A stretch of DNA of 7,027 nucleotides from Synergistaceae bacterium (GCA_031273585.1 JAISRP010000174.1:1-7027), one strand, 5' to 3'; shown: positions 1-6,774, numbered from the stretch's first letter. Translations and numbers: made by a program. The notes: generated by a model not told the origin, from the sequence alone.

Positions 1-30
1 CGGGCGAAAACAAAAAAACTTGTTGGTGGT

Positions 31-51
31 CCAGGAGGCACGGCCTCCTGG
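31..51. repeat. Perfect GC-rich inverted repeat (hairpin 1)
   Basis: Arms CCAGGAGGC (31-39) and GCCTCCTGG (43-51) are perfect reverse complements, giving a 9-bp stem with a 3-nt ACG loop. On the plus strand no T-run follows, so it is not a standard terminator for an upstream plus-strand gene. On the minus strand a run of seven T (complement of 12-18) lies about a dozen bases beyond the stem, too far for a classical terminator. With hairpin 2 it looks like a dispersed intergenic repeat unit. The structure is certain as sequence; its role is unknown. Confidence 0.75.
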
Positions 52-56
52 CGGGG

Positions 57-75
57 CTTGGGGCGGAGCCCCAAG
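57..75. repeat. Perfect GC-rich inverted repeat (hairpin 2)
   Basis: Arms CTTGGGGC (57-64) and GCCCCAAG (68-75) pair perfectly around a GGA loop. It lies 5 nt after hairpin 1, and GGTCC occurs on both sides of the pair (29-33 and 76-80), so 29-80 looks like a defined unit. Its core (60-71) is repeated in inverted orientation at 1322-1333, just before glgA. I infer a dispersed intergenic repeat, possibly a bidirectional transcription or mRNA-stability element. No T-tract supports a simple intrinsic terminator. Confidence 0.7.
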
Positions 76-106
76 GTCCTGCTTGAATGTTGCGGTTTTG
101 GCGGAG

Positions 107-135
107 TTGCGGTTTGCGGCTTCGGGTGGCATAAT
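107..135 (+). promoter_or_regulatory. Candidate sigma-70 promoter for the HD-GYP/glgA/kinase operon
   Basis: A -10-like hexamer CATAAT (130-135, five of six consensus positions) lies 17 nt after TTGCGG (107-112, three of six, with the important TTG). It falls in the only AT-rich patch (131-144) of an otherwise GC-rich leader. Transcription would start near 142, leaving a leader of about 74 nt before the ATG at 216. It is identified by eye only. The spacing is ideal but the -35 is weak. Confidence 0.4.
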
Positions 136-215
136 GTAATTTAATCGGGATATCCGGCCGGAGCGTTCGACTGGTTTTCCTCGCGCCGAGATCGATATGG
201 AGAGGGGGAGCCGTT

Positions 216-1274
216 ATGTCAAGTGAGCGAAAAAAAATCATTCTGGTGGATGACACCCCGATAATTTTGAAGCTGGCCAGGAACACGCTCATGAGCCGAT
301 ATGACGTGTTCACCGTTCCCAGCGCCGAAAAGCTCTTCCTGTTTCTGGAGAAGACCATCCCGGACCTCATCCTGTTGGACGTGTTAATGCCCGACGTCAA
401 CGGCTACGAGACGATAGAGAGGCTCAAGAGGAACGTAAGGACCGCCGACATACCTGTTATCTTTCTCACCTCCAAGAGCGACACTGAGAGCGAGCTCGAG
501 GGGCTCTCGCTGGGCGCGGTGGACTACATAACGAAGCCGTTTCCGCCGCAGCTCCTATTAAAGAGGGTGGACGTGCATATGCTCGTGGAGACCCAGAAGA
601 GGGAGCTCAAGAACCTCAACGACAACCTCATGCAGATGGTGGAGGAGAAGGCTGGAACGGTCCTCGAGCTGCAGAAGGCGGTTCTGAAGACCATGAGCAA
701 CCTCGTCGAGTGCAGGGACGACGTCACCGGCGGACACGTGGAGCGCACGGAGCTGTTTTTGAACCTGCTGATGGAGGAGATGCAGAGGCGCGGCGTGTAC
801 TCGGATGTTTTGCGCACCTGGGACATAAACCTGTTCCTCCAGTCCGCCCAGCTGCACGACGTAGGCAAGATAGCCATTCGCGACAACATCCTTCTGAAGC
901 CAGGCAAGCTGACTAGCGAGGAGTTCGAGGAGATGAAGAAGCACACGACGTTCGGCGAGATGGTAATCGAGAAAATACAGCAGAGCGCCAAGGAGAGCGT
1001 ATTTCTGACTCACGCCAAGATCATGGCGGGGACCCACCACGAGAAGTGGGACGGCTCCGGTTATCCAAGGGGGATCGCAGGGTCCAAGATCCCGCTCCAG
1101 GGCCGCATGATGGCGATCGCTGACGTCTACGACGCCCTCGTCTCGGAGCGCCCCTACAAGAAGGCGTTCTCCCACGAGCAGGCGGTCAGGATCATCGAGG
1201 AGGAGGGCGGCCGTCACTTTGACCCGGTATTGACAGAGGTCTTCGTCGCCTCCTCGGACATCTTTCAGGACTGA
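216..1274 (+). CDS. Response regulator with receiver and HD-GYP domains (predicted c-di-GMP phosphodiesterase)
   Basis: A 352-residue cytoplasmic regulator of the RpfG type. The N-terminal receiver (about 6-120) has the acidic pair D12/D13, phosphoacceptor D55 in LLDVLMPD, T85 and K107, so it should accept phosphate. A helical, probably coiled-coil linker (about 122-160) leads to an HD-GYP domain (about 160-345). This shows H174, HD at 214-215 in LHDVGK, H243, the HH pair 274-275 and GYP at 282-284 in DGSGYP, followed by D303. These are the metal-ligand and signature residues of the family, which hydrolyses cyclic di-GMP; activity is inferred. The ATG at 216 is supported by a purine-rich GGGGGAG (204-210) five bases upstream, and the protein begins directly with the receiver's first strand. 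It is the first gene of a probable operon with glgA (68-nt gap) and the hybrid kinase, its likely phosphate donor. An exact orthologue cannot be named because this architecture is very common. Confidence 0.93.
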   Translation: MSSERKKIILVDDTPIILKLARNTLMSRYDVFTVPSAEKLFLFLEKTIPDLILLDVLMPDVNGYETIERLKRNVRTADIPVIFLTSKSDTESELEGLSLGAVDYITKPFPPQLLLKRVDVHMLVETQKRELKNLNDNLMQMVEEKAGTVLELQKAVLKTMSNLVECRDDVTGGHVERTELFLNLLMEEMQRRGVYSDVLRTWDINLFLQSAQLHDVGKIAIRDNILLKPGKLTSEEFEEMKKHTTFGEMVIEKIQQSAKESVFLTHAKIMAGTHHEKWDGSGYPRGIAGSKIPLQGRMMAIADVYDALVSERPYKKAFSHEQAVRIIEEEGGRHFDPVLTEVFVASSDIFQD

Positions 1275-1342
1275 CCCGGGATGCCGCTTCAGCGAAAAGC
1301 CCGGGCAAAGGCAAAAACTTTGGGCTCCGCCCCGGAAACCTC
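1275..1342 (+). other. Structured spacer between HD-GYP gene and glgA
   Basis: CCCGGG at 1275-1280 recurs at 1300-1305 and can pair with it as a 6-bp stem. The enclosed loop contains a small CGC/GCG hairpin (1285-1294). No U-run follows, so it is not a convincing terminator and the genes are probably co-transcribed. A second small stem GGGC/GCCC (1322-1325 with 1329-1332) ends 10 nt before the glgA start codon. The only Shine-Dalgarno-like bases before glgA are GGAA (1334-1337), which is weak. Such a structure next to a weak ribosome site could limit glgA translation; that is inference. Confidence 0.4.
1322..1333 (-). repeat. Inverted 12-nt copy of the hairpin 2 core
   Basis: GGGCTCCGCCCC here is the exact reverse complement of bases 60-71 inside hairpin 2. 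The flanks agree partly: TTT precedes it here, where the other copy's complement has CTT. It lies in the spacer before glgA, suggesting that a repeat family has settled in both non-coding gaps of the operon. GC-rich 12-mers can match by chance, so support is moderate. Confidence 0.5.
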
Positions 1343-2767
1343 ATGAAGGTGCTGTTCGCGTCCAGCGAGGCGCGGCCGTTTTTCGCTACAGGCGAGCTGG
1401 GCGATATGGCCGGCAGCCTGCCGCCGGCGCTTCAGAGCGCCGGAGCGGACATGACCGTCATCCTCCCCCTGTACGGGGACATCGCCCTCGAGTGGAGGGC
1501 GCGCATGAGGTACGTGACGAACTTCGTGGTCCCTGTGAGCTGGCGCAGCCAGTACTGTGGTCTGTTCGAGCTGACGTGGAGGGGGATCACGTTTTACTTT
1601 CTGGATAATGAATATTACTTCAAGAGAAGCGCCATGTACGGGTTCTACGACGACGACGAGAGGTTCGCGTTCTTCTCGCGGGCGATACTGGAGACGCTAT
1701 TCCACGTCGGCCTGACGCCCGACGTCATCCACTGCAACGACTGGCAGACGGCGCTCGCCCCCGCGTACCTCAACCTGTACTACAGGCATATCGAGAAGTA
1801 CGCCCGCATAAAGACTGCCTTCACCATCCACGACCTTCAGTACCAGGGAAAGTTCGGGCCCGAGATCCTGGAGGGGACCGTGGGAATCGGGCGGGGGGAC
1901 TTTCACGTCGTGGAGTTCGACGGAATAGTGAACTATACGAAGGGCGCCATAGAGTCCTCCGACGTAGTGAACGCCGTCTCCCCGACGTACGCCGGGGAGA
2001 TCCTGGACCCCTGGTACGGACAGGGGCTTTACGGCTTCCTGCGGGAGAGGAAGGGCAAGCTCCGCGGAATCCTGAACGGAATCGACACCGACGAGTACAA
2101 TCCAGCGACCGACGCCGGGATAGCGGCGGGATATGGCGTCGAGAACTTCGAACAGGGCAAGGATTCCTGCAGGAAGGAGCTGAGGGAAATCTTCGGGCTG
2201 GATGAGAGCTCTGACCCGGTGATAGGGATGGTCACGAGGTTCGACCTCCACAAGGGGCTGGACCTGCTGATCCACATGGCGGATGAGATAGTTAGCTCCG
2301 GGATGCAGATGGCGATAGCCGGCGAGGGGGGCGACCGCTACGAACAGTTCTTCGGGGAGCTGGAGGCGCGCCGGAGCGGACGTTTCTCCGCCAGGGTCGG
2401 CCCGCTATCCGACCTTAGCCACAAGGTATTCGCGGGGAGCGACATGTTCCTCATGCCGAGCAGGTCGGAACCGTGCGGCCTGGCGCAGATGGCGGCCATG
2501 CGCTACGGCTCGGTGCCTATCGTGAGGATGACGGGCGGGCTCCGCGATACGATAGTCGACTGCGGGGACGGGGCCGGAAACGGGTTTACGTTCGTCTCGT
2601 ACAGCGCGGACGACATGCTCGAGGCGTGCCGCCGCGCGAGGATGATGTTCATGGACAGGCCGGCGTGGAACATGCTGGCGCGCCGCGCCATGAGGTGCAA
2701 CCACGGCTGGGGCAAACCGGCGAAGGAGTATCTGGAAATGTATCGAGATGCGGTGAAGTCATGGTAA
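1343..2767 (+). CDS. glgA: Glycogen (starch) synthase, GT5 family
   Basis: At 474 residues this is the usual GlgA length. The enzyme moves glucose from ADP-glucose to the end of an alpha-1,4-glucan in the cytoplasm. The N-terminal GT5 domain (about 1-245) opens with MKVLFASSEA and includes HCNDWQTAL (130-138), TIHDLQYQG (161-169), SSDVVNAVSPTYA (205-217) and NGIDTDEYNP (245-254). The C-terminal GT-B half (about 290-430) has RFDLHKGLDLL (R299, K304), PSRSEPCGL (E376) and TGGLRDT (397-403), matching the E. coli active-site residues R300, K305 and E377. The oddity is the first motif: the usual KTGGL reads ATGEL (15-19), so the lysine known to help bind ADP-glucose is alanine and the second glycine is glutamate. 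Donor use or activity may therefore differ. The start follows weak GGAA bases but gives the expected N-terminus. Its TAA overlaps the kinase start by 7 nt, suggesting translational coupling. No other glycogen genes are nearby. Confidence 0.93.
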   Translation: MKVLFASSEARPFFATGELGDMAGSLPPALQSAGADMTVILPLYGDIALEWRARMRYVTNFVVPVSWRSQYCGLFELTWRGITFYFLDNEYYFKRSAMYGFYDDDERFAFFSRAILETLFHVGLTPDVIHCNDWQTALAPAYLNLYYRHIEKYARIKTAFTIHDLQYQGKFGPEILEGTVGIGRGDFHVVEFDGIVNYTKGAIESSDVVNAVSPTYAGEILDPWYGQGLYGFLRERKGKLRGILNGIDTDEYNPATDAGIAAGYGVENFEQGKDSCRKELREIFGLDESSDPVIGMVTRFDLHKGLDLLIHMADEIVSSGMQMAIAGEGGDRYEQFFGELEARRSGRFSARVGPLSDLSHKVFAGSDMFLMPSRSEPCGLAQMAAMRYGSVPIVRMTGGLRDTIVDCGDGAGNGFTFVSYSADDMLEACRRARMMFMDRPAWNMLARRAMRCNHGWGKPAKEYLEMYRDAVKSW

Positions 2768-5700
2768 ACGGACAGAAAAAAGTCTCATCCCACATCAGGG
2801 CGATCCTCCGGACCGAGAGGAACCAGATCCTGTTCGTCTTCATGGCGTTTCTGCTCATGGTGGTGGCCAGCTGCTTCTTCGTGAGCCGGATCGTCGAGAA
2901 ACAGATCGTCACGAACGCGGAGGAGATCCTGACCACAGCTCAGGTATCCATCTCCGCCAGCCTCAGGGAGGCCGAGGTCACGCTGTTCAACGCCTCCCTC
3001 TCCATCCAGAACAGGCTCGACAACCGCCATACGAACGAGCAGGTGGGGAAGTACATCACCGAGCTGACTAACGGGCTCCTCCTGCCAACGAATAACATAT
3101 CCGGATTCCTGGGCCTGTTCGGGTACGTCAACGGGAGTTTCATCAGCGGAAACGGCTGGATCCCCCCGGATGATTTCGACGTCAAAAGCCGCCCGTGGTA
3201 TATCGCTGCCCAGAAGGGGCGCGGCAGGGTGAGCTTCTCACCCCCCCACCCCTCGGCCCGCACGGGCCGGATGATCGTGTCGGCCGCTAAGATGCTGACT
3301 GGGGCCGGCGGCGAGGATTACGGCGTGATAGCCCTCGACATAGACTTGTCTGGGATATCCCAATATATCAACTCGCTCCAGTTCGCGGAGGGCGGGTACG
3401 GGATGCTGCTCGACAGCGACCTCAAGCTGGTGGCTCACCCCGACGACGGCCTGCTCGGGCGCAGGCTGGACGACATAAGCCCCGAACACGCGGTGATAGC
3501 CGGGAGCATGAGGAAGGGCGAGACCGACATCTCGGCCAGGAAGATGAGGGGTCTGCACGAGACTAGAGTCATTGCCTTCTTCAGGGGCATGAGCAACGGC
3601 TGGTACATAGGGATGGTCACCCCCATGAGGAGCTACTACAAGGACCTGTTCCTCATGGCTCTGATACTCTCGCTGCTGGGCCTGATCCTAATGACCATGC
3701 TGAGCTGCCTCCTGATACGCCTGAGCCTGGCCAAGCTGCGGTCCGAGGAGGAAAACAGGAGCAAGTCATCGTTCCTCGCGCGGATGAGCCACGAGATACG
3801 GACTCCGATGAACTCCATCCTGGGCATGTCGGAGCTCATAATGAGAAACGAAATCTCGAACGAGGTGCGCGAGTACATATCGATAATCCATAATGCTGGC
3901 GACTCGCTCCTGGCGATAATCAACGACATACTCGACTTCTCGAAGATCGAGTCCGGCCAGTTGAAGATAGAGGTGAGAAAGTATTTTTTCCAGTCGCTGA
4001 TCAACGACATGATAAACGTCATCAGGGTTCGGGTGGTCGAGCGGGACATCGACTTCCTGGTCAACGTCGACCCCGAAATTCCCCAGCAGCTGATAGGGGA
4101 CGAGGTGCGCATAAGGCAGATAGTGATCAACCTGCTCGCAAACGCCGTCAAGTACACGGAGAAGGGGTTCGTCTGCCTCGACGTGAAGAAGAATCAGATC
4201 GACGACGACACGCTGGAGCTCGTCTTCAAGGTCAGGGACAGCGGGGTGGGGATAAAGAAGGAGGACCTGCACAAGCTGTTCGTGGACTTCACGAGGCTCG
4301 ACGTGGATTACAATCAGCGCGTGGAGGGAACGGGGCTTGGCCTTGCCATCGCCCGCACGTACTGCAGGCTGATGGACGGGGACGTGTCGGTCGAGAGCGA
4401 GTTCGGCAGGGGATCCACTTTCACCGCCACCCTGATTCAGACGTTCGAGGAGGATAAAAAACTTGCCGCCGTGAAGCACCCGGAGCAGAAGCGGGTGCTG
4501 CTGTACGAGGATCGCCCGATGCACCTCCAGTCGATAGTGGCGGAGATGAAGGCCTTAGGCGTGACTCCGGCCTGCTCCCTCAGCCTGGCCGAGTTTGTGG
4601 AGGACCTCGAGGAGGGGGACTTCGACTACGCGTTCGTGTCGTCCACTTACGCGATGGACTGCATCGACGCGCTCGGGAGGAGGAGGATGCCCATTCAGCT
4701 CGTCGTCATGGTGGAGCCGGGCGAGGTGTCGGCCTTCAGGGACGTCGGGAGCATAATGATGCCGGTTTACTCCGTGCAGATCGCAAACGCCCTGAACGGG
4801 GTCATAGAGAGGGGCGCCGGCAGCCCGGACGGAAACGCCTCTCGCTTCATCGTGCCGGAGGCCAGGGTTCTCATCGTGGACGACATCCTGAGCAACCTTC
4901 GGGTCGCCAAGGAGCTCGTGGCCCAGTACAGGGCGGTCATCGACACCTGCAAGAGCGGCAGCGAGGCCATCGAGCTCGTGAAGAACAATCATTACGACAT
5001 AGTGTTCATGGATCACATGATGCCGGACATGGACGGGCTGCAGACCACCGCGGTGATCCGGAGGATCGACGACGGCAGCGACTACTACCGCAGCCTGCCC
5101 ATAGTGGCCCTCACGGCCAACGCCATCTCCGGCCAGAGGGAGATGTTCCTCCAGAACGGGATGGACGACTTCCTGGCGAAGCCGATCGAGATGCAGCAGC
5201 TCGACGGCATCCTGCAGAGGTGGATACCTAAGGAAAAGCAGGTGGAGCTGGCCCCGGGCGAGGAGACGCCGGAGCCCGCGGCCGAGGACGATGCGCCCGA
5301 CGCTCCGCTCGAGGTGCCGGGAATCAACGTCTCAGTGGGGCTCAAGCACATCGGCGGTTCCATGGCGGTTTACAAGGACATTCTCTCTGACTTCTGCGCT
5401 GACGCGAAGGAGCTGATCGAGAAGATAAAGCACGAGGAGAGGACTGGGGACATACATAATTACACGATCCACGTGCACGCGATGAAGGGCGCCGCCAGGA
5501 GCATCGGGGCGGCCGAGTTCGCCCTGTTCGCAGCGCAGATGGAGGAGGCGGGACACAATGGCAACCTCGAGCTCATACACGAGAGGACCGACGACCTGCT
5601 GAAGAACCTCGGAGAACTCGTCGACAATATATTCGCCGCGCTCATGGGGGAGGAGGGGCCATATTCCGAGGGCGGAGACGAGGACGGCGCCGAGGACTGG

Positions 5701-5904
5701 GGCGACGTGTCTGACCTGAACCTGGAGGCCCTGAAGACCGCGCTCGAGAACCTCGACATCGAGACGGTGAACGACATGCTGATAAATTACGTCACGATGC
5801 CGCTCGACCCGGGCACGAAAAAAATGGTGTCGAAGATAGAGCAGCACATCCTGATGTTCGAGTACGAGGATGCCATAGAGAAGATAGACCGCGCCCTCGG
5901 CTGA
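2761..5904 (+). CDS. Membrane hybrid sensor histidine kinase (dCache-like, HisKA, HATPase, pseudo-REC, REC, HPt)
   Basis: A 1047-residue multidomain kinase. The frame stays open upstream to 2473, but that stretch is out of frame inside glgA. The ATG at 2761 gives a proper N-terminus, has GGTGA (2752-2756) four bases upstream, and overlaps the glgA stop. A first membrane helix (about 23-41) is followed by a large extracytoplasmic sensor (about 45-292) with SRPWY (143-147) and ALDIDLSG (191-198), typical of double Cache domains, and then a second helix (about 296-320). No HAMP domain is evident. HisKA carries H344 in SHEIRTP. HATPase has N457/N461, DSGVGI (493-498) and GTGLGLA (523-529). Residues 577-685 form a degenerate receiver with S627 at the phosphoacceptor position and no KP lysine. 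An intact receiver follows (D707/D708, D751, T785, K807), then an acidic, proline-rich linker (about 828-852). An HPt domain has H906 in HAMKGAARSIG, and a helical tail (about 980-1047) follows. It probably phosphorylates a separate receiver through H906, with the HD-GYP regulator the obvious candidate. Confidence 0.93.
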   Translation: MVNGQKKVSSHIRAILRTERNQILFVFMAFLLMVVASCFFVSRIVEKQIVTNAEEILTTAQVSISASLREAEVTLFNASLSIQNRLDNRHTNEQVGKYITELTNGLLLPTNNISGFLGLFGYVNGSFISGNGWIPPDDFDVKSRPWYIAAQKGRGRVSFSPPHPSARTGRMIVSAAKMLTGAGGEDYGVIALDIDLSGISQYINSLQFAEGGYGMLLDSDLKLVAHPDDGLLGRRLDDISPEHAVIAGSMRKGETDISARKMRGLHETRVIAFFRGMSNGWYIGMVTPMRSYYKDLFLMALILSLLGLILMTMLSCLLIRLSLAKLRSEEENRSKSSFLARMSHEIRTPMNSILGMSELIMRNEISNEVREYISIIHNAGDSLLAIINDILDFSKIESGQLKIEVRKYFFQSLINDMINVIRVRVVERDIDFLVNVDPEIPQQLIGDEVRIRQIVINLLANAVKYTEKGFVCLDVKKNQIDDDTLELVFKVRDSGVGIKKEDLHKLFVDFTRLDVDYNQRVEGTGLGLAIARTYCRLMDGDVSVESEFGRGSTFTATLIQTFEEDKKLAAVKHPEQKRVLLYEDRPMHLQSIVAEMKALGVTPACSLSLAEFVEDLEEGDFDYAFVSSTYAMDCIDALGRRRMPIQLVVMVEPGEVSAFRDVGSIMMPVYSVQIANALNGVIERGAGSPDGNASRFIVPEARVLIVDDILSNLRVAKELVAQYRAVIDTCKSGSEAIELVKNNHYDIVFMDHMMPDMDGLQTTAVIRRIDDGSDYYRSLPIVALTANAISGQREMFLQNGMDDFLAKPIEMQQLDGILQRWIPKEKQVELAPGEETPEPAAEDDAPDAPLEVPGINVSVGLKHIGGSMAVYKDILSDFCADAKELIEKIKHEERTGDIHNYTIHVHAMKGAARSIGAAEFALFAAQMEEAGHNGNLELIHERTDDLLKNLGELVDNIFAALMGEEGPYSEGGDEDGAEDWGDVSDLNLEALKTALENLDIETVNDMLINYVTMPLDPGTKKMVSKIEQHILMFEYEDAIEKIDRALG

Positions 5905-5924
5905 CCCTATATCCCCCCGCATTC

Positions 5925-6722
5925 TCAAAGGTTCAGCGACTTTGCGAGCGCCGAGTCTACTCCCTTGCCCCTCATCTCCTCCAGCAGGCCGTAATGGGTC
6001 ATGTCCATGCTGATCGGCGTTACCGAGACGAACCCCTCCTTGACCGCGGTGACGTCGGAGCCGTCCTCGTCCGCGTCCTCCAACCTTCCGCCTATCCAGT
6101 AGCAGTCCTTGCCGTGCGGGTCCTTTATATGCTTGAACTTGTCGATGTACCTGCGCTGTCCGCGCTTCGTCAGCCTGAAGCCCTTTATCTTCTTTATGAG
6201 CTCGTTCGGGACGTTGACGTTGAGCAGGGTCCCCTCCGGGAGGCCGGTCCTCTCCGCGTACTCCAGAACCGCCATCGCGGAAAGGGCTGCCGTCATGTTG
6301 TGCCTGAATCTGTCCTGAGGGGTGCAGCAGAGGGAGACCGCCACAGCGGGACGGCCCAGGATCACGCTCTCCATCGCGGCGCAGACTGTGCCGGAGTACG
6401 TCACGTCGTCCCCCATGTTAGGCCCCTGGTTTATGCCGGACACCACAAAGTCCGCGGCGGGGAAGAGCAGGTCCAGGCCCAACGTCACGCAGTCCGTCGG
6501 TGTGCCGTCACAGGAGTACGCGGCCACCCCCGGGGCGAACATCCCAGGATCGAGCGGGTGCACGCGAACCGGCACGCCGGACGTTATGGAGTGTCCGGAG
6601 CCGCTGCGCTCCCTGTCCGGCGCCACCACCGACAGCAGCCAGCCCTTGTCCGCGAGGAGCCGGGATATAATCTGAATGCCGGCCGATATGACGCCGTCGT
6701 CATTTGTCAGAAGAACCTTCAA
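5925..6722 (-). CDS. surE: 5'/3'-nucleotidase SurE
   Basis: A 265-residue protein of the SurE family, metal-dependent cytoplasmic phosphatases that dephosphorylate nucleoside 5'- and 3'-monophosphates (and short polyphosphates in E. coli). The diagnostic N-terminus is LLTNDDG with metal ligands D8 and D9. It is followed by APDRERSGSGHSIT (34-47) with S40, CDGTPTDCV (71-79), VSGINQGPN (94-102) with N98, and YSGTVCAAMES (109-119). All expected metal-site residues are present. The start is TTG at 6722. An in-frame TGA lies only two codons upstream (6728-6726), and any later start would lose the NDDG motif. The ribosome site GGGAGGTG (6739-6732) is strong but sits rather far from TTG. The gene converges on the hybrid kinase gene with a 20-nt gap and lies 113 nt downstream of the M50-like gene on the same strand, so the two may share a transcript. 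Confidence 0.95.
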   Translation of the reverse strand: MKVLLTNDDGVISAGIQIISRLLADKGWLLSVVAPDRERSGSGHSITSGVPVRVHPLDPGMFAPGVAAYSCDGTPTDCVTLGLDLLFPAADFVVSGINQGPNMGDDVTYSGTVCAAMESVILGRPAVAVSLCCTPQDRFRHNMTAALSAMAVLEYAERTGLPEGTLLNVNVPNELIKKIKGFRLTKRGQRRYIDKFKHIKDPHGKDCYWIGGRLEDADEDGSDVTAVKEGFVSVTPISMDMTHYGLLEEMRGKGVDSALAKSLNL

Positions 6723-6731
6723 TATTCATAA

Positions 6732-6739
6732 CACCTCCC
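6732..6739 (-). promoter_or_regulatory. Ribosome binding site of surE, shared with a mis-framed ATG
   Basis: On the minus strand GGGAGGTG spans 6739 to 6732. The surE TTG at 6722 is 11 nt after GGAGG, at the long end of normal spacing. An out-of-frame ATG at 6729 is only 4 nt after it and opens a nine-residue ORF ending in TGA at 6702-6700. Both starts are therefore within reach of the same site. Confidence 0.65.
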
Positions 6740-6745
6740 GATAAA

Positions 6746-6774
6746 ATTAGAAGCATAAAGGGTAAAGATTAAAA
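6746..6774 (-). promoter_or_regulatory. Possible promoter for surE
   Basis: On the minus strand TCTAAT (6751-6746) matches five of six -10 positions and lies 17 nt after TTTTAA (6774-6769), a poor -35 with three of six. The region is the most AT-rich part of the window. Transcription would begin near 6739, directly at the ribosome site, giving a very short leader. That makes the call weak, and surE may instead be read through from the M50-like gene. Confidence 0.25.

Noticed and set aside
1..75. CRISPR-like or IS-end interpretation of the tandem hairpins
   Set aside because: The two stems differ in sequence, there is no regular spacer pattern, and there is no transposase gene or target-site duplication beyond the short GGTCC. 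A dispersed hairpin repeat explains it better.
558..1217. 219-residue minus-strand open frame under the HD-GYP gene
   Set aside because: It has shadow-like Leu/His/Val composition and no motif, while the plus-strand gene has full catalytic motifs.
1275..1305. CCCGGG...CCCGGG hairpin as a rho-independent terminator after the HD-GYP gene
   Set aside because: The next bases are GCAAAGGCAAAAAC with no T-run, the loop is long, and glgA follows only 37 nt later. Co-transcription seems more likely.
2473..2760. Upstream extension of the hybrid kinase reading frame by 96 residues
   Set aside because: This stretch lies entirely inside glgA in another frame and is arginine- and glycine-rich, unlike a kinase N-terminus. 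The ATG at 2761 has a ribosome-site-like GGTGA and leads straight into the first membrane helix.
3766..4524. 252-residue minus-strand open frame under the kinase HisKA/HATPase region
   Set aside because: It is the antisense shadow of a strongly conserved catalytic region, with biased Leu/Val/His/Asp composition and no domain signature.
5900..5937. GCTGA...TCAGC inverted repeat across the convergent gene ends as a shared terminator
   Set aside because: The arms are only 5 bp, the intervening loop is about 28 nt, and neither strand has a T-tract after the stem.
5994..6731. 245-residue plus-strand open frame over surE
   Set aside because: It is antisense to a clearly conserved surE, is rich in Arg, His and Val as expected of an antisense shadow in GC-rich DNA, and shows no recognisable motif.
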